The position numbers and the translations under genes are program-made. From Parasphingorhabdus flavimaris (GTDB taxonomy: Bacteria > Pseudomonadota > Alphaproteobacteria > Sphingomonadales > Sphingomonadaceae): a stretch of 64,000 nt of DNA. Shown here in pieces: positions 1 through 8,095 of the stretch. The stretch lies in contig NZ_JABWMH010000001.1 in NCBI RefSeq assembly GCF_013371215.1, forward strand, positions 558,001-622,000, read 5' to 3'. The notes under the pieces were generated by a model. That model had not been told where the DNA came from, did no database searches, and was given only the letters and a program-made list of their open reading frames with translations. Numbering within the stretch: the first letter of the stretch is position 1; every line of letters begins with the position of its first letter.

Positions 1-132
1 TAATCCCACTCGTTGCCCTCTTTTTGGAAGCCACCCCACCCGATATATCGATTATTTGACAGTATGGCCCAATGCCCCAGCCCATCTTGCTTCCACCGCT
101 CTTCTTTTGTGGAAACAAATTTTGCGGTGAAG
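1..132 (-). pseudogene. GNAT acetyltransferase, 3' part (split by IS element, runs off left edge)
   Basis: Read on the minus strand from base 128 leftward there is an open frame of 42 codons to the window edge. It contains GLGHWAIL, NNRYIGWGGF and GNEWD, the look of the central GNAT fold (acetyl-CoA-binding strand and loop). It has no start of its own. The insertion sequence at 133-1411 separates it from the matching 5' part at 1412-1537. Removing the element and one copy of the 4-bp target repeat GAAG joins the two parts in frame with no stop codon. The C-terminus lies outside the window. Family assignment is by pattern and the acceptor substrate is unknown. Confidence 0.75.
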
Positions 133-143
133 TGGCCTGCCCC
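133..143 (+). repeat. Left terminal inverted repeat of the IS element
   Basis: TGGCCTGCCCC, an exact reverse complement of bases 1401-1411. The target-site copy GAAG lies immediately outside at 129-132. Confidence 0.92.
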
Positions 144-206
144 CCGAAAAATGGTCCATATTGAAAGTTAGGATTTCGGCTATTTATGGCTTGAAAGGAG
201 CTTTGA

Positions 207-485
207 ATGGCGCGGAAGAGATATACACCGGAGCAGATCATCGGGATGCTGCGAGAAGCCGAGGTTCGGCTGGCACACGGCGAGAGGGTTGGTGCGATAT
301 GCCGGTCGTTGAGCATATCGGAGCAGAGTTACTATCGCTGGCGGCGTGAATATGGCGGGTTGAAGGTGAGCCAGGCTCGGCGTTTGAAGGACCTTGAGAA
401 GGAGAACCAGCGGCTCCGAAAGGCGGTGTCGAACCTGACGCTCGACGCTTTGATCCTGAAGGAGATTGTCGAGGGAAAGTACTGA
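207..485 (+). CDS. IS3-family transposase OrfA (HTH subunit)
   Basis: A 92-residue protein with a helix-turn-helix (about residues 8-50, with [14 protein letters not shown] and [16 protein letters not shown]) and a leucine-zipper-like helix ([17 protein letters not shown]). It binds the element ends. It is in frame 0 and ends with TGA at 483-485, 11 codons after which the usable OrfB region begins. A slippery heptamer at 473-479 near its end would allow production of the OrfAB fusion, the usual active transposase in this family. The start ATG is preceded by AAGGAG at normal spacing. Confidence 0.93.
   Translation: MARKRYTPEQIIGMLREAEVRLAHGERVGAICRSLSISEQSYYRWRREYGGLKVSQARRLKDLEKENQRLRKAVSNLTLDALILKEIVEGKY
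473..479 (+). other. Probable programmed -1 frameshift site of the IS transposase
   Basis: GGGAAAG, read in the OrfA frame as G GGA AAG, fits the X XXY YYZ slippery form. A slip of -1 gives GGG AAA GTA CTG AGC and enters the OrfB frame directly, giving the fused peptide ...[16 protein letters not shown], which matches the usual junction of this family. No downstream stimulator was modelled. Confidence 0.7.
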
Positions 486-517
486 GCCCCTCGCGGCGCC
501 GTTCGGCGGTCGACCAT

Positions 518-1399
518 GTGTGTAAGGCGCTCGGAGTATCCGAGCGTCGTGCCTGCAAGGTGACGGGCCAGCACCGTTCGACCCAGAGGAAGCCGGCGAG
601 ACCGCGGCCTGATGAGAAGTCGCTGACAGCCGAGATCATCCGGCTGGCCTCGCAATACGGCCGATATGGCTACCGCCGTATTACCGGCCTGCTGCGTAAT
701 GACGGCTGGACGGTTAACGCGAAGCGGGTCGAGCGCATCTGGCGCCGCGAGGGGCTCAAAGTTCCGAAGAAGCAACCGAAACGTGGTCGGTTATGGCTGA
801 ACGATGGCTCGTGCATGCGGCTCCGACCCCAATATCGTGGCCATGTCTGGAGCTACGACTTCGTCGCCGACCGCACCCATGACGGCAAGGCGTTCCGGAT
901 GCTGACGGTGATCGATGAACACAGCCGGGAGTGCCTGGCGATCCATGTCCAGCGACAGCTCAAGAGCGACGATGTGCTGGCGGTACTGACCGATCTGTTC
1001 CAGCGTCATGGTCCGCCAGCACATATAAGATCGGATAATGGCGCGGAGTTTACCTCCCATACCGTGCGCGACTGGCTCGGCAGGATTGGCGTGAAGACGC
1101 TCTACATCGAACCGGGCAGCCCTTGGGAAAATGGCTACAACGAGAGCTTCAACGGCAAGCTCAGGGACGAACTTCTCAATGGCGAAATATTTTACACGCT
1201 GAGGGAGGCCGAAATCCTGATTGGATGCTGGCGCCAGCATTACAACACACTCCGCCCGCACAGCTCGCTGGGCTACAAGCCGCCAGCTCCAGAAACTATC
1301 TTGCCTCGCCCTGCTGGTCTGCCCTACGCTACGCTCCGGGCCGCCCAGCAGGGCGACCTTAACCGCCGGAACTCTAACTTAGCCGGTGGACCACCCTAA
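518..1399 (+). CDS. IS3-family transposase OrfB (DDE integrase domain)
   Basis: The frame is open upstream to at least 473, so as the C-terminal part of an OrfAB fusion it begins at the frameshift site. 518 is only the first GTG. An HTH_21-like region ([13 protein letters not shown]) is followed by a retroviral-integrase fold with catalytic residues in [20 protein letters not shown] and [19 protein letters not shown] (D, D, E). The C-terminal [19 protein letters not shown] is typical of IS3. All catalytic motifs are present and there is no internal stop, so the element is probably functional. Confidence 0.93.
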   Translation: MCKALGVSERRACKVTGQHRSTQRKPARPRPDEKSLTAEIIRLASQYGRYGYRRITGLLRNDGWTVNAKRVERIWRREGLKVPKKQPKRGRLWLNDGSCMRLRPQYRGHVWSYDFVADRTHDGKAFRMLTVIDEHSRECLAIHVQRQLKSDDVLAVLTDLFQRHGPPAHIRSDNGAEFTSHTVRDWLGRIGVKTLYIEPGSPWENGYNESFNGKLRDELLNGEIFYTLREAEILIGCWRQHYNTLRPHSSLGYKPPAPETILPRPAGLPYATLRAAQQGDLNRRNSNLAGGPP

Positions 1400-1400
1400 T

Positions 1401-1411
1401 GGGGCAGGCCA
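1401..1411 (+). repeat. Right terminal inverted repeat of the IS element
   Basis: GGGGCAGGCCA, the exact complement of the left end. The second copy of the target repeat GAAG follows at 1412-1415. Confidence 0.92.
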
Positions 1412-1537
1412 GAAGGCCTTATCCCAAATGCCTGTTAGCAGAGGCATGTGTTCTGCGACACGGGAATCGGACATGTGAACTATGATCTCGTTTAGGTTGA
1501 TCTCGGGTAATCTGACGAAAGTGATCTCGGTTTTCAA
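1412..1537 (-). pseudogene. GNAT acetyltransferase, 5' part (split by IS element)
   Basis: Forty-two minus-strand codons from TTG at 1537, with GGAAG five bases upstream and a second AAGGAG further up. The sequence reads FVRLPEIN...HMSDSRVAEHMPLL, the N-terminal strand and first helix of a RimJ/RimL-type GNAT. The last codon (TTC, 1414-1412) lies in the duplicated target site. The reading continues in frame at base 128 on the far side of the IS element. The start codon is inferred, and TTG or a nearby alternative codon is possible. Confidence 0.75.
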
Positions 1538-1839
1538 AATGGCTTCCAGTATCTCCTTTTATCTATTTCTATCGTCCGAGTGTATCTATTATTTAAGGAA
1601 ATGCCCATATCAAGATATGACTGGCTGACGGTTGCTACTGATGTTTTCTTATTGAGGCATATATCTGTGGTGGATTGTGCTCTAATCCTATTCAACACGG
1701 TTTTTTTATTAGGTTTGAAAGAGCAACAATACCTGTTGTCCAATCTTATGAAACACGGGCTGCCTGTTCATATGGCAACGAAGGGGGATTTACGGACGAT
1801 GACCAGCCGTTTAAAACGGCCTCGCTGTTTAATGATAAG
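1538..1839. other. About 300 bp with no supported gene
   Basis: AT-rich DNA between the interrupted GNAT gene and a doubtful small ORF. Short open frames exist on both strands, but none has a good ribosome-binding site or a recognisable protein. It should hold the promoter of the leftward GNAT gene. No repeat or RNA gene was seen. Confidence 0.4.
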
Positions 1840-2070
1840 ATGTATAGAATGACCGGCACTGACCGATATGGACGCACGATTGATGTAGATCTATCATTTC
1901 GTGAGGGACTTGTAGTCCTCCAACGTGAATTCAACCAATCAGTTCTCCGTTTGAAGAGCCAACTCGATCAACTCTACGATTTCCTGTGGGATGGTTTTGA
2001 AGATGGGTTTGGCCCAAGAATAGCCGCCGCAACTCATAACAAAAATGCGAACAGCAAAATCAAGAAATAG
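1840..2070 (+). CDS. Doubtful small protein beside the relaxase
   Basis: A possible 76-residue protein from ATG 1840. It is hydrophilic, with a predicted helix REGLVVLQREFNQSVLRLKSQLDQLYDFLWDGF and a basic tail ending NSKIKK. The frame is open further upstream to about 1675, so the start is unsure, and no convincing ribosome-binding site precedes either start. It converges with the relaxase gene, whose end is 40 bp away. I recognise no family. It could be a mobile-element accessory protein or a chance ORF. Confidence 0.3.
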   Translation: MYRMTGTDRYGRTIDVDLSFREGLVVLQREFNQSVLRLKSQLDQLYDFLWDGFEDGFGPRIAAATHNKNANSKIKK

Positions 2071-2110
2071 ACCAAAAAACAACAACGTCATAATCTGTTG
2101 CTGGCTATTT

Positions 2111-3355
2111 TTAGCGCCCTAGGCCTTTTGGAGCATTTGATTTACTCGTTCGGGACGCTCTCAACCTTTCCAAATCAGCTTGAAGCCGTGAGGGAACTCT
2201 CCGTGATTTCTCCAAAAGCTCGGCACTGTGTAACGCCAATTGTCGTTTTTCGCCCATCTGCCGGAATATCAAGGCATCCCGCTGTTTCTGATCACGCTCG
2301 GCAGCGTCAAAGGCTTCCATCTCGTTCTGTCTTTTTACCTTGCTGTATGCTCCGGTTATGCGGTCAAAAAGTCCTCGCAAGCCCTTATTGAAGCGTTCTT
2401 GACGCGCCTGAGTTTCCTTGAGTGTCCGCTTTTCCTGTCTTGCGACCAGAGCCTTGCGTTCTTTGGTATGGCTATCGGCCATCTTCCACAGCAGTTTCTC
2501 ATGCTGTTTGCTCATTGACGTATGTTTGTCAGCCTGCCTTCGTTCAAGTTTCTCAAGTGCGGGCATTACCGTTTTGGCAATTTGAGTCTGGGCATCGCCT
2601 ATTGAAGGTAATGCCTCGTGATCGCCAAGCCTTGCCCGCACTTCCTTGGTTTTGACGCCAACCCATTTGGCAAGCGCATAGATCTCGCCATTTATATCTG
2701 TCGCAACAAACCCGCGTCTGTCACCTTGAGCGAGTATCAGCCCATGTTCCTGGAGGGAGTTCGCAAGAGATTTGAGGTTATCCGACTGCTTCCAGCATGA
2801 CTGGAATATTGCTTTCAGTTCACGAGGGTTTTCTCCGATACGTTTGGCTTGTTGCCATTCAGCCAGCGTGAAATTTTTCGGATCGCGGAATAGAGGTTGG
2901 AGAAAGCCCTTTGGCATGTCCCAGCCATGTTCAAGATAGAGTTCTTTTGACAATTCCATCAGTTTTCGTTTTGGAAACGATAATGTGATGGCTTTCATGG
3001 CGTCTGCATCGATGCGGCTCCAGACAACATGGCAATGGCGACGGTTTTCCTTTTCATGAAAAACCACGGCTTTGGGTTGTCCTTCCAGTCCAAGCTTTGC
3101 CTCGACGCGCGAAATTGTGTCGAGAAAGACTTCTGTTGAAACGGATTCTTTGCAAGGCGGGTTGAGACTGAGAGAATAGAGGAATTTTTGGCACTTCGTA
3201 CCTCTGGATATGGCCTCTGCTTCCTTGAACGCACCAGCAAGGTCATTGCTCGCAAATCCAGATATTTCATGCAGGGTGACATGCTCATTTTCCGAACTCA
3301 TCAAATGACGAGCCAGATTCTGTCCGTTTCCACGCTCATTACCTACAAATATCAT
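2111..3355 (-). CDS. Relaxase / mobilization nuclease (MobA/VirD2-like)
   Basis: A 414-residue protein. The N-terminal relaxase domain carries the metal-binding histidine motif around residues 100-115 (H100, H107, H109 in HEKENRRHCHVVWSRID), preceded by a strand with YSLSLNPP. Such enzymes nick oriT and stay bound to the 5' end. The likely catalytic Tyr is Y60 or an earlier residue and is not certain from sequence alone. The C-terminal half (about 270-414) is a long, charged helical region rich in K, R, E and Q. Its ATG overlaps the mobC stop (ATGA), so the two are co-translated. No coupling protein, secretion or replication gene is nearby, so it can only be mobilised by a helper. Confidence 0.88.
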   Translation of the reverse strand: MIFVGNERGNGQNLARHLMSSENEHVTLHEISGFASNDLAGAFKEAEAISRGTKCQKFLYSLSLNPPCKESVSTEVFLDTISRVEAKLGLEGQPKAVVFHEKENRRHCHVVWSRIDADAMKAITLSFPKRKLMELSKELYLEHGWDMPKGFLQPLFRDPKNFTLAEWQQAKRIGENPRELKAIFQSCWKQSDNLKSLANSLQEHGLILAQGDRRGFVATDINGEIYALAKWVGVKTKEVRARLGDHEALPSIGDAQTQIAKTVMPALEKLERRQADKHTSMSKQHEKLLWKMADSHTKERKALVARQEKRTLKETQARQERFNKGLRGLFDRITGAYSKVKRQNEMEAFDAAERDQKQRDALIFRQMGEKRQLALHSAELLEKSRRVPSRLQADLERLRASRTSKSNAPKGLGR

Positions 3356-3780
3356 GGCTCAATATCCTGTAAGCCCAGGGCTTCGATGAGCGTCAGGCGG
3401 ATACAAGCTATATCACAAGCCGCCTTCAGGATTGCTGCTTCCGAATCCTCCTGAAGGCCAAGCGTCCCGCTATGAGCAGCTTTCGCGAGCTGATTTAGAT
3501 TATTGGAAAGCTGCGAACGACCCAATGCTCCTAATACGCGCCCAAGCGCCTCTTCGTCTTTTACAGGCCGCTTACCTTTTGTCCGATGAGGAGGCGCGAC
3601 ATCGCCGACGCATTGCGAACGGACATAGGCACTCAGGGTGAGATTGCCTGCCTTCCTCTCAAGTTCGGCACGCTCTTCATCGGTAAACCTCACAGATAGG
3701 GGCTTAGGATATTCCTTTTTTTCTTTTGGGGGAGAGGCGCTTGATGCGTCCAAAAAGGACTTTCTTACCGACTCCTTCAT
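3352..3780 (-). CDS. mobC: Mobilization relaxosome protein MobC
   Basis: A 142-residue basic protein. The region PLSVRFTDEERAELERKAG-LTLSAYVR is the ribbon-helix-helix-like DNA-binding part typical of MobC. A helical C-terminal domain includes LGRVLGALGRSQLSNNLNQLAKAAHSG, the usual LNQLAK signature. MobC binds near oriT and helps the relaxase melt the nick region. It is the first gene of a two-gene unit with the relaxase, overlapping it by 4 bp. The oriT would be expected just upstream, in 3781-3952. Confidence 0.85.
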   Translation of the reverse strand: MKESVRKSFLDASSASPPKEKKEYPKPLSVRFTDEERAELERKAGNLTLSAYVRSQCVGDVAPPHRTKGKRPVKDEEALGRVLGALGRSQLSNNLNQLAKAAHSGTLGLQEDSEAAILKAACDIACIRLTLIEALGLQDIEP

Positions 3781-3952
3781 GGGGTCGGTCCATCAATTCC
3801 TTTCAGGTCTATGTGTTTGAGATGGTCATTCCACTCTGATAGAGTGTCAAACAGCGCGTTCGAAGAGTCTCCTTCTAGGCGCACCAGTATTTATCATTGA
3901 AATGCCATAATAACTGCTGGCGTAGCGAAGCCATGATGCTAGAAAATGCGTT
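3781..3952. other. Intergenic region upstream of mobC, candidate oriT/promoter
   Basis: 172 bp between divergently transcribed mobC and csaA. It contains a perfect inverted repeat, CACTCT at 3832-3837 and AGAGTG at 3841-3846 with the 3-base spacer GAT. Short inverted repeats beside mobC are common in oriT regions, but I cannot identify a nick-site consensus. The repeat could equally be an operator for MobC autorepression. Confidence 0.4.
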
Positions 3953-4324
3953 ATGCATGTAAATCACGACCCTGACGCGCCCGCCTGTGAGTTGATCAAC
4001 TTCGAACAATTCCTTTCTGTGGATGTCCGGGTAGGACGGATTATCGAGGTGAAACCATTTCCGGAAGCGCGAAAGCCGGCTTATAAATTATTGATCGATT
4101 TCGGCCCTGCTATCGGAACAAAGCGGTCGTCGGCGCAGATCACCGAAAATTATCGGCTTGAGGAACTGCTGGATCGGCAAGTTGCTGCGGTCGTCAATTT
4201 TGCTCCCCGGCAGATCGGCAAATTCATGTCCGAGGTTCTCACGCTGGGATTCCCGGATGCGTCCGGTCATGTGGTCCTGTTCAAACCCGATATAGAGGTT
4301 CCGGTCGGCAGCCGGCTTTTCTGA
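3953..4324 (+). CDS. csaA: CsaA-type tRNA-binding-domain protein
   Basis: A 123-residue single OB-fold protein close to the normal CsaA length of about 110. Conserved blocks are FLSVDVRVGRIIEVKPFPEARKPAYKL, then IGTKRSSAQIT, VAAVVNFAPRQIGKFMSEVLTLGF and the VPVGSRLF ending, all typical of CsaA. Members bind tRNA and have been described as export-related chaperones. They act as cytosolic dimers. It is a single gene, divergent from mobC and convergent with the BCCT transporter gene. The start ATG at 3953 gives about 15 residues more than the compact family; no better start is seen. Confidence 0.9.
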   Translation: MHVNHDPDAPACELINFEQFLSVDVRVGRIIEVKPFPEARKPAYKLLIDFGPAIGTKRSSAQITENYRLEELLDRQVAAVVNFAPRQIGKFMSEVLTLGFPDASGHVVLFKPDIEVPVGSRLF

Positions 4325-4415
4325 GCGCGGCGCCCTCGTCGATGCATTTGGACCATAGCGCCAATGTCCTCCATGAACGAGGATAGAGACGGGACCAGGT
4401 TGACCAAATCTGTCG

Positions 4416-6026
4416 TCAATCGGCGACCTTGCCAGCCTTCAACAGTTGATATTCTGACATCAAGCCCTTGAACAGACTGTAACAGCAGACAAGCAATACG
4501 ACTGTGAACGGCAGGCCGCTTGCGATCGCTCCGGCCTGCAGCGTGCCCAGGGCTGCCGCTCCGCCACCGACCAATAATGCCGCGGCTACCAGGCCTTGCA
4601 ATACCGCCCAGAAAATACGCTGTGCCACGGGCGCATCGGTTCTGCCGCCGGCGGTTATCGCATCAATGACCAGCGAACCGGAATCCGAGGAGGTCACAAA
4701 AAATATGATCAACAGGACAATCGCGAGGCAGGAGGCGAAAAAGGGAAAGGGCATATTCTCGAGCATCTGGAAAAGCACAAGCGGTACTTCGTTTATACCG
4801 TCAGGCAATTGGCCGACGCCTTCCTTGACTTGCTCGATTGCCGTAACGCCGAATGTCGTAAACCATATGATGGCGACGATCACCGGCACTATGAGTACCA
4901 CGGTCAAAAACTGTCGAATAGTGCGGCCTTTGGAAATACGGGCGATGAACATGCCGACAAAGGGTGACCAGCTTACCCACCAGGCCCAGTAGAAAATGGT
5001 CCAGCCGTGATACCAGATCCTGTCCGCCCGGTCGTTCCAGTTGCTCAACGGAATGGCATATTCGACATAGCTTGTGATCGCCGTCCCAAAGCCGCTGAAT
5101 ATTGCCATCGTCGGTCCTGCGATAAAAACAAAGGCGAGCAGCGATGCGGCGAGGACCATATTTATATTGCTCAGCAATTTTATGCCGCCGTCCATGCCGC
5201 GCATCACCGAAATGATCGCAAGGCCGGAAATGACGACGATCAGCAACAGCTGAGACGTCAGGCTCGCCTCGACGCCGAATAGAAAGGAGATGCCCGTCGC
5301 TGCTTGCTGCGCGCCGAAACCCAATGATGTCGCCAAACCGAACAGGGTGGCAATCACGGCAAGAATGTCGATGAAATGTCCGGGCCATCCCCATATTCTT
5401 TCACCCAATATCGGATAGAAAGCAGAGCGAATGGTTAGCGGCAGCCCTTTGTTGAAGAAGAAAAAGGCAAGCGCGAGGCCGATCACGGCATAGACCGCCC
5501 AAGGGGTCAGGCCCCAGTGAAAGACGGTGGCAGCCAGCGCCAGACGTTCTGCCTCAGGTGTCAGTGCCTCGACGTTCAGCGGTGTTCCGCCCCAATCGGT
5601 ATAATAGGCCATCGGCTCGGCGGCACCGTAGAACAGCATGCCAATTCCGACACCGGCCGAAAACAACATCGCAATCCAGGAAGCTATCCCGAACTCCGGC
5701 TTGGCATCTGCCCCGCCCAAACGAATTTTACCCAACGGCGAGACCGCGAGGGCAACACAGAAAAGCAAAACGAAGTTGGTCGCTATGACAAAGAACCAGT
5801 CGAAATATTGCAGCGTCCAGGCTTTGGTGGCTTCGAGCCCCTTTTGAGAGATATGCGGGTATATCAAGGACAGGAGTACGAATGTGATAATCAGGAAGGC
5901 ACTGACGAAGAAGACCGGATTGTGCATCTCCAGCCCGAACGTATTTACATTGTCCTGACCCGCTTCATAATCGGTCTCGTAACCACTGTCGATTTCGTCC
6001 GTAATTGCTGTCTCGGTTCCGCTCAC
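4416..6026 (-). CDS. BCCT-family transporter (betaine/carnitine/choline type)
   Basis: A 536-residue membrane protein with about 12 hydrophobic segments. The family signature is clear: GWTIFYWAWWVSWSPFVGMF followed by IARISKGRTIRQF in the segment 8 region, and the glycine-rich GVGIGMLFYGAAEP earlier. BCCT carriers import quaternary-ammonium or related zwitterions by sodium or proton symport, or by exchange. The GTG start at 6026 overlaps the stop of the upstream sulfotransferase gene (GTGA) and has GGAG about ten bases upstream, so I prefer it to an in-frame ATG at 6098. It is the last gene of a three-gene leftward operon. The substrate cannot be told from sequence. Confidence 0.9.
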   Translation of the reverse strand: MSGTETAITDEIDSGYETDYEAGQDNVNTFGLEMHNPVFFVSAFLIITFVLLSLIYPHISQKGLEATKAWTLQYFDWFFVIATNFVLLFCVALAVSPLGKIRLGGADAKPEFGIASWIAMLFSAGVGIGMLFYGAAEPMAYYTDWGGTPLNVEALTPEAERLALAATVFHWGLTPWAVYAVIGLALAFFFFNKGLPLTIRSAFYPILGERIWGWPGHFIDILAVIATLFGLATSLGFGAQQAATGISFLFGVEASLTSQLLLIVVISGLAIISVMRGMDGGIKLLSNINMVLAASLLAFVFIAGPTMAIFSGFGTAITSYVEYAIPLSNWNDRADRIWYHGWTIFYWAWWVSWSPFVGMFIARISKGRTIRQFLTVVLIVPVIVAIIWFTTFGVTAIEQVKEGVGQLPDGINEVPLVLFQMLENMPFPFFASCLAIVLLIIFFVTSSDSGSLVIDAITAGGRTDAPVAQRIFWAVLQGLVAAALLVGGGAAALGTLQAGAIASGLPFTVVLLVCCYSLFKGLMSEYQLLKAGKVAD

Positions 6027-8020
6027 GCTTGACGCTCCATTGCTGTATTTTCCAACGCATCTTTCAGCGGCTGTAAATGCGATTGATAATGGCGCCAAAG
6101 ATCGACGCTCGTTTTGGTGATTGGTTGGCGCACCTGTTCCGAACTGGCCGTGCGAACGGCCCGTTCTGTCTGGTGGAAATCGATGCAGCCCTGCTCGAAC
6201 GGAAGGCCCAGATACTCCAGCATCCGGTGGACTTGCCCTTCGAGGTCGTCGAGCACATCTTCATGCTGTACCCGCAACACTGCGCCAGGCAATACCGTGT
6301 CCCAATGTGCCATCAACTGCACATAGTCGCGGTAATAGCGGCCTATATCGTCCAGGCCGTAAGTGAATTCCTGCCCTTCGGCGAACAGCTGCTTGAAACC
6401 GGAAAAACAGCACGCCATCGGTTCCCGCCGTGCATCAATGATTTTCGCATTGGGTAATATGAGTTTGATCAGGCCGATATGCCGGAAATTATTCGGCATT
6501 TTATCAATGAAATACGGAGCGCCCTGCCGGTGGATGCGGGTGCTCTCGATAAAGTCACGCCCCATATCGCGCAACTGGCTGGCATCCAGATCATGCAGAA
6601 CTTCGGGATATAGCGAGTCATTGCTCGCCTGTTTCCCTCTTCGCAGCCGGTGTGCCAATGACAATATGTTGGGCAGCTCGAGCGTCCCGTCGATCTGGCT
6701 ATGCGATGCGAGTATCTGTTCCAGCAGGGTCGATCCGGCACGCGGCAGGCCCAATATGAAAATCGGATCGGGCGCCTCATGGCCCTTGCCCGCTTGCTTT
6801 TCGAACAGGGCCGGCGTGCAGACCTTGATCTGCGCTTGCAGCTCCGCGGTCATCTGATCCGCATCGTAGCGCGACTGCACGCGCTTCAGTTCATTTCCGC
6901 GATCATAATAGCCAAAGGACGTGTCATATTCCTTGCGGTCTTCATAAGCCTTGCCGAGCGCAAAGCAGATATGGATCCGGTTCTGATAGCTGAGACGATT
7001 GCCCTGTGCCTGTAATTCCATCAGGGCGAGCTCTTCATCGCTGAAGCGATAGGTCTTGAGATTTGCAAGTCCGTAATAGGCATCGCCATAGCCGGGATCC
7101 GATTCAAACGCTTTCTGATAGGACCGGACGGCCTCGTCATGACGGCCACAAGTCTTCAGCGCGTGTCCCTTGGAGGTCAATGTGACCGGATCGTCGGGAA
7201 GCTGTATCAAGACCTTCTCAAACAGGTCCAGGGCGCGATCATAGTCGCCTGTCTGCATGGATTCGATTGCAAAAAGCGATTGGAAAATCGCGTTTTCCGG
7301 GTCACGCTGATATAATATTTCGCTTTGCTTCAGGGCTTCGGAGAATTTCTGACGCTTGCGAAGTATCTGGATATAATCAATCCGGACCTGGATATTGTCC
7401 GGCTCAAATTCCAGCGCGCTTTCGAGCAGGAAATCCGCATCTTCCAATATGCCCAGACGCGATCCGATATCCGCCAGCAATCGCATCGCTTCGATATTAT
7501 GGGGATTGGTTTGCAGGAAATGGCGGCAGGCATGCTCCGCTTTGACCAGTTTGCCCTCGTAGAGGAGATGGGACACCGCGACCAATGGCTTCGGGGTGCC
7601 GGCTATGCGTTGCGCTTGGCCCCGCGCTTCCCTTGCCGCATCGCCGCGACCTTGGCGATCAAATATGTCGCCTTGTGCTTTCCAGCTCGCTTCAAGCATC
7701 GGATTGCACTGACACGCCCGGCGATAGGCAGCCAGCGCGCTTTCATCGTCGCCCATGGCTTTGAAGATATGGCCTTCTTCTTGATACGCACGGCCAAAAT
7801 CCGGTGACAGGCTTTTCAGCAACTCGACGCTTTCGAGCGCTTGATCAGCATGTCCGAGATACCGCTCGCAAACGGCCTTTATATAAAGCGCGTCGATATT
7901 CTTTGCGTCATGCCGCAAGACAGTCGCAGCAGATTGCATCGCAGCATCAAAACGCCCCTCATACATATGAGCGCGCGCCTGTTTTAGCTGTTCTTCTGTA
8001 TCAAGACCGGGTTCAGTCAT
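6023..8020 (-). CDS. TPR-repeat sulfotransferase
   Basis: A 665-residue protein. Residues 1 to about 370 form tandem tetratricopeptide repeats. From about 415 a PAPS-dependent sulfotransferase domain begins with the 5'-phosphosulfate-binding loop FILGLPRAGSTLLEQIL. The 3'-phosphate-binding region follows (IDKMPNNFRHIGLIKLILPNAKIIDARREP), then CCFSGFKQLFA. No signal peptide is seen, so it is probably cytoplasmic. Target protein or small molecule is unknown; the TPR part suggests protein recognition. It lies between a TonB receptor and a BCCT transporter. The downstream gene overlaps its stop, whereas a 75-bp gap with a hairpin separates it from the receptor. Confidence 0.9.
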   Translation of the reverse strand: MTEPGLDTEEQLKQARAHMYEGRFDAAMQSAATVLRHDAKNIDALYIKAVCERYLGHADQALESVELLKSLSPDFGRAYQEEGHIFKAMGDDESALAAYRRACQCNPMLEASWKAQGDIFDRQGRGDAAREARGQAQRIAGTPKPLVAVSHLLYEGKLVKAEHACRHFLQTNPHNIEAMRLLADIGSRLGILEDADFLLESALEFEPDNIQVRIDYIQILRKRQKFSEALKQSEILYQRDPENAIFQSLFAIESMQTGDYDRALDLFEKVLIQLPDDPVTLTSKGHALKTCGRHDEAVRSYQKAFESDPGYGDAYYGLANLKTYRFSDEELALMELQAQGNRLSYQNRIHICFALGKAYEDRKEYDTSFGYYDRGNELKRVQSRYDADQMTAELQAQIKVCTPALFEKQAGKGHEAPDPIFILGLPRAGSTLLEQILASHSQIDGTLELPNILSLAHRLRRGKQASNDSLYPEVLHDLDASQLRDMGRDFIESTRIHRQGAPYFIDKMPNNFRHIGLIKLILPNAKIIDARREPMACCFSGFKQLFAEGQEFTYGLDDIGRYYRDYVQLMAHWDTVLPGAVLRVQHEDVLDDLEGQVHRMLEYLGLPFEQGCIDFHQTERAVRTASSEQVRQPITKTSVDLWRHYQSHLQPLKDALENTAMERQA

Positions 8021-8049
8021 TCGCGCGCGTCTTGCTATCCTTCAATGCA

Positions 8050-8081
8050 AGGGAAAGCCAACCGGTCGGCAGGCTTTCCCT
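8050..8081 (-). terminator. Hairpin between the TonB receptor and sulfotransferase genes
   Basis: AGGGAAAGCC at 8050-8059 pairs perfectly with GGCTTTCCCT at 8072-8081 across a 12-base loop. It follows the receptor stop codon and precedes the sulfotransferase ATG by 30 bp. There is no strong T-run on the minus strand, so partial termination or mRNA stabilisation, which would lower downstream expression, is more likely than full termination. Confidence 0.5.
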
Positions 8082-8095
8082 CGATTTGATTATTC

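Larger units (their letters stand above)
133..1411 (+). mobile_element. IS3-family insertion sequence (IS407-like group), complete
   Basis: A 1279-bp element bounded by perfect 11-bp terminal inverted repeats that begin TG and end CA (TGGCCTGCCCC at 133-143 and its complement at 1401-1411). Further matching blocks lie inside each end (TGGTCCA, AAGTTAG). It is flanked by a 4-bp direct repeat GAAG at 129-132 and 1412-1415. It carries the two overlapping frames typical of IS3 transposases. The 4-bp duplication and the OrfA/OrfB sequences suggest the IS407 group. Intact ends, intact frames and a clean target repeat point to a recent insertion, and it interrupts a GNAT gene. Confidence 0.93.

Noticed and set aside
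1-3952. Prophage or complete conjugative element
   Set aside because: No capsid, tail, integrase, coupling protein or secretion genes are present; only an IS element and a mobilisation pair are seen.
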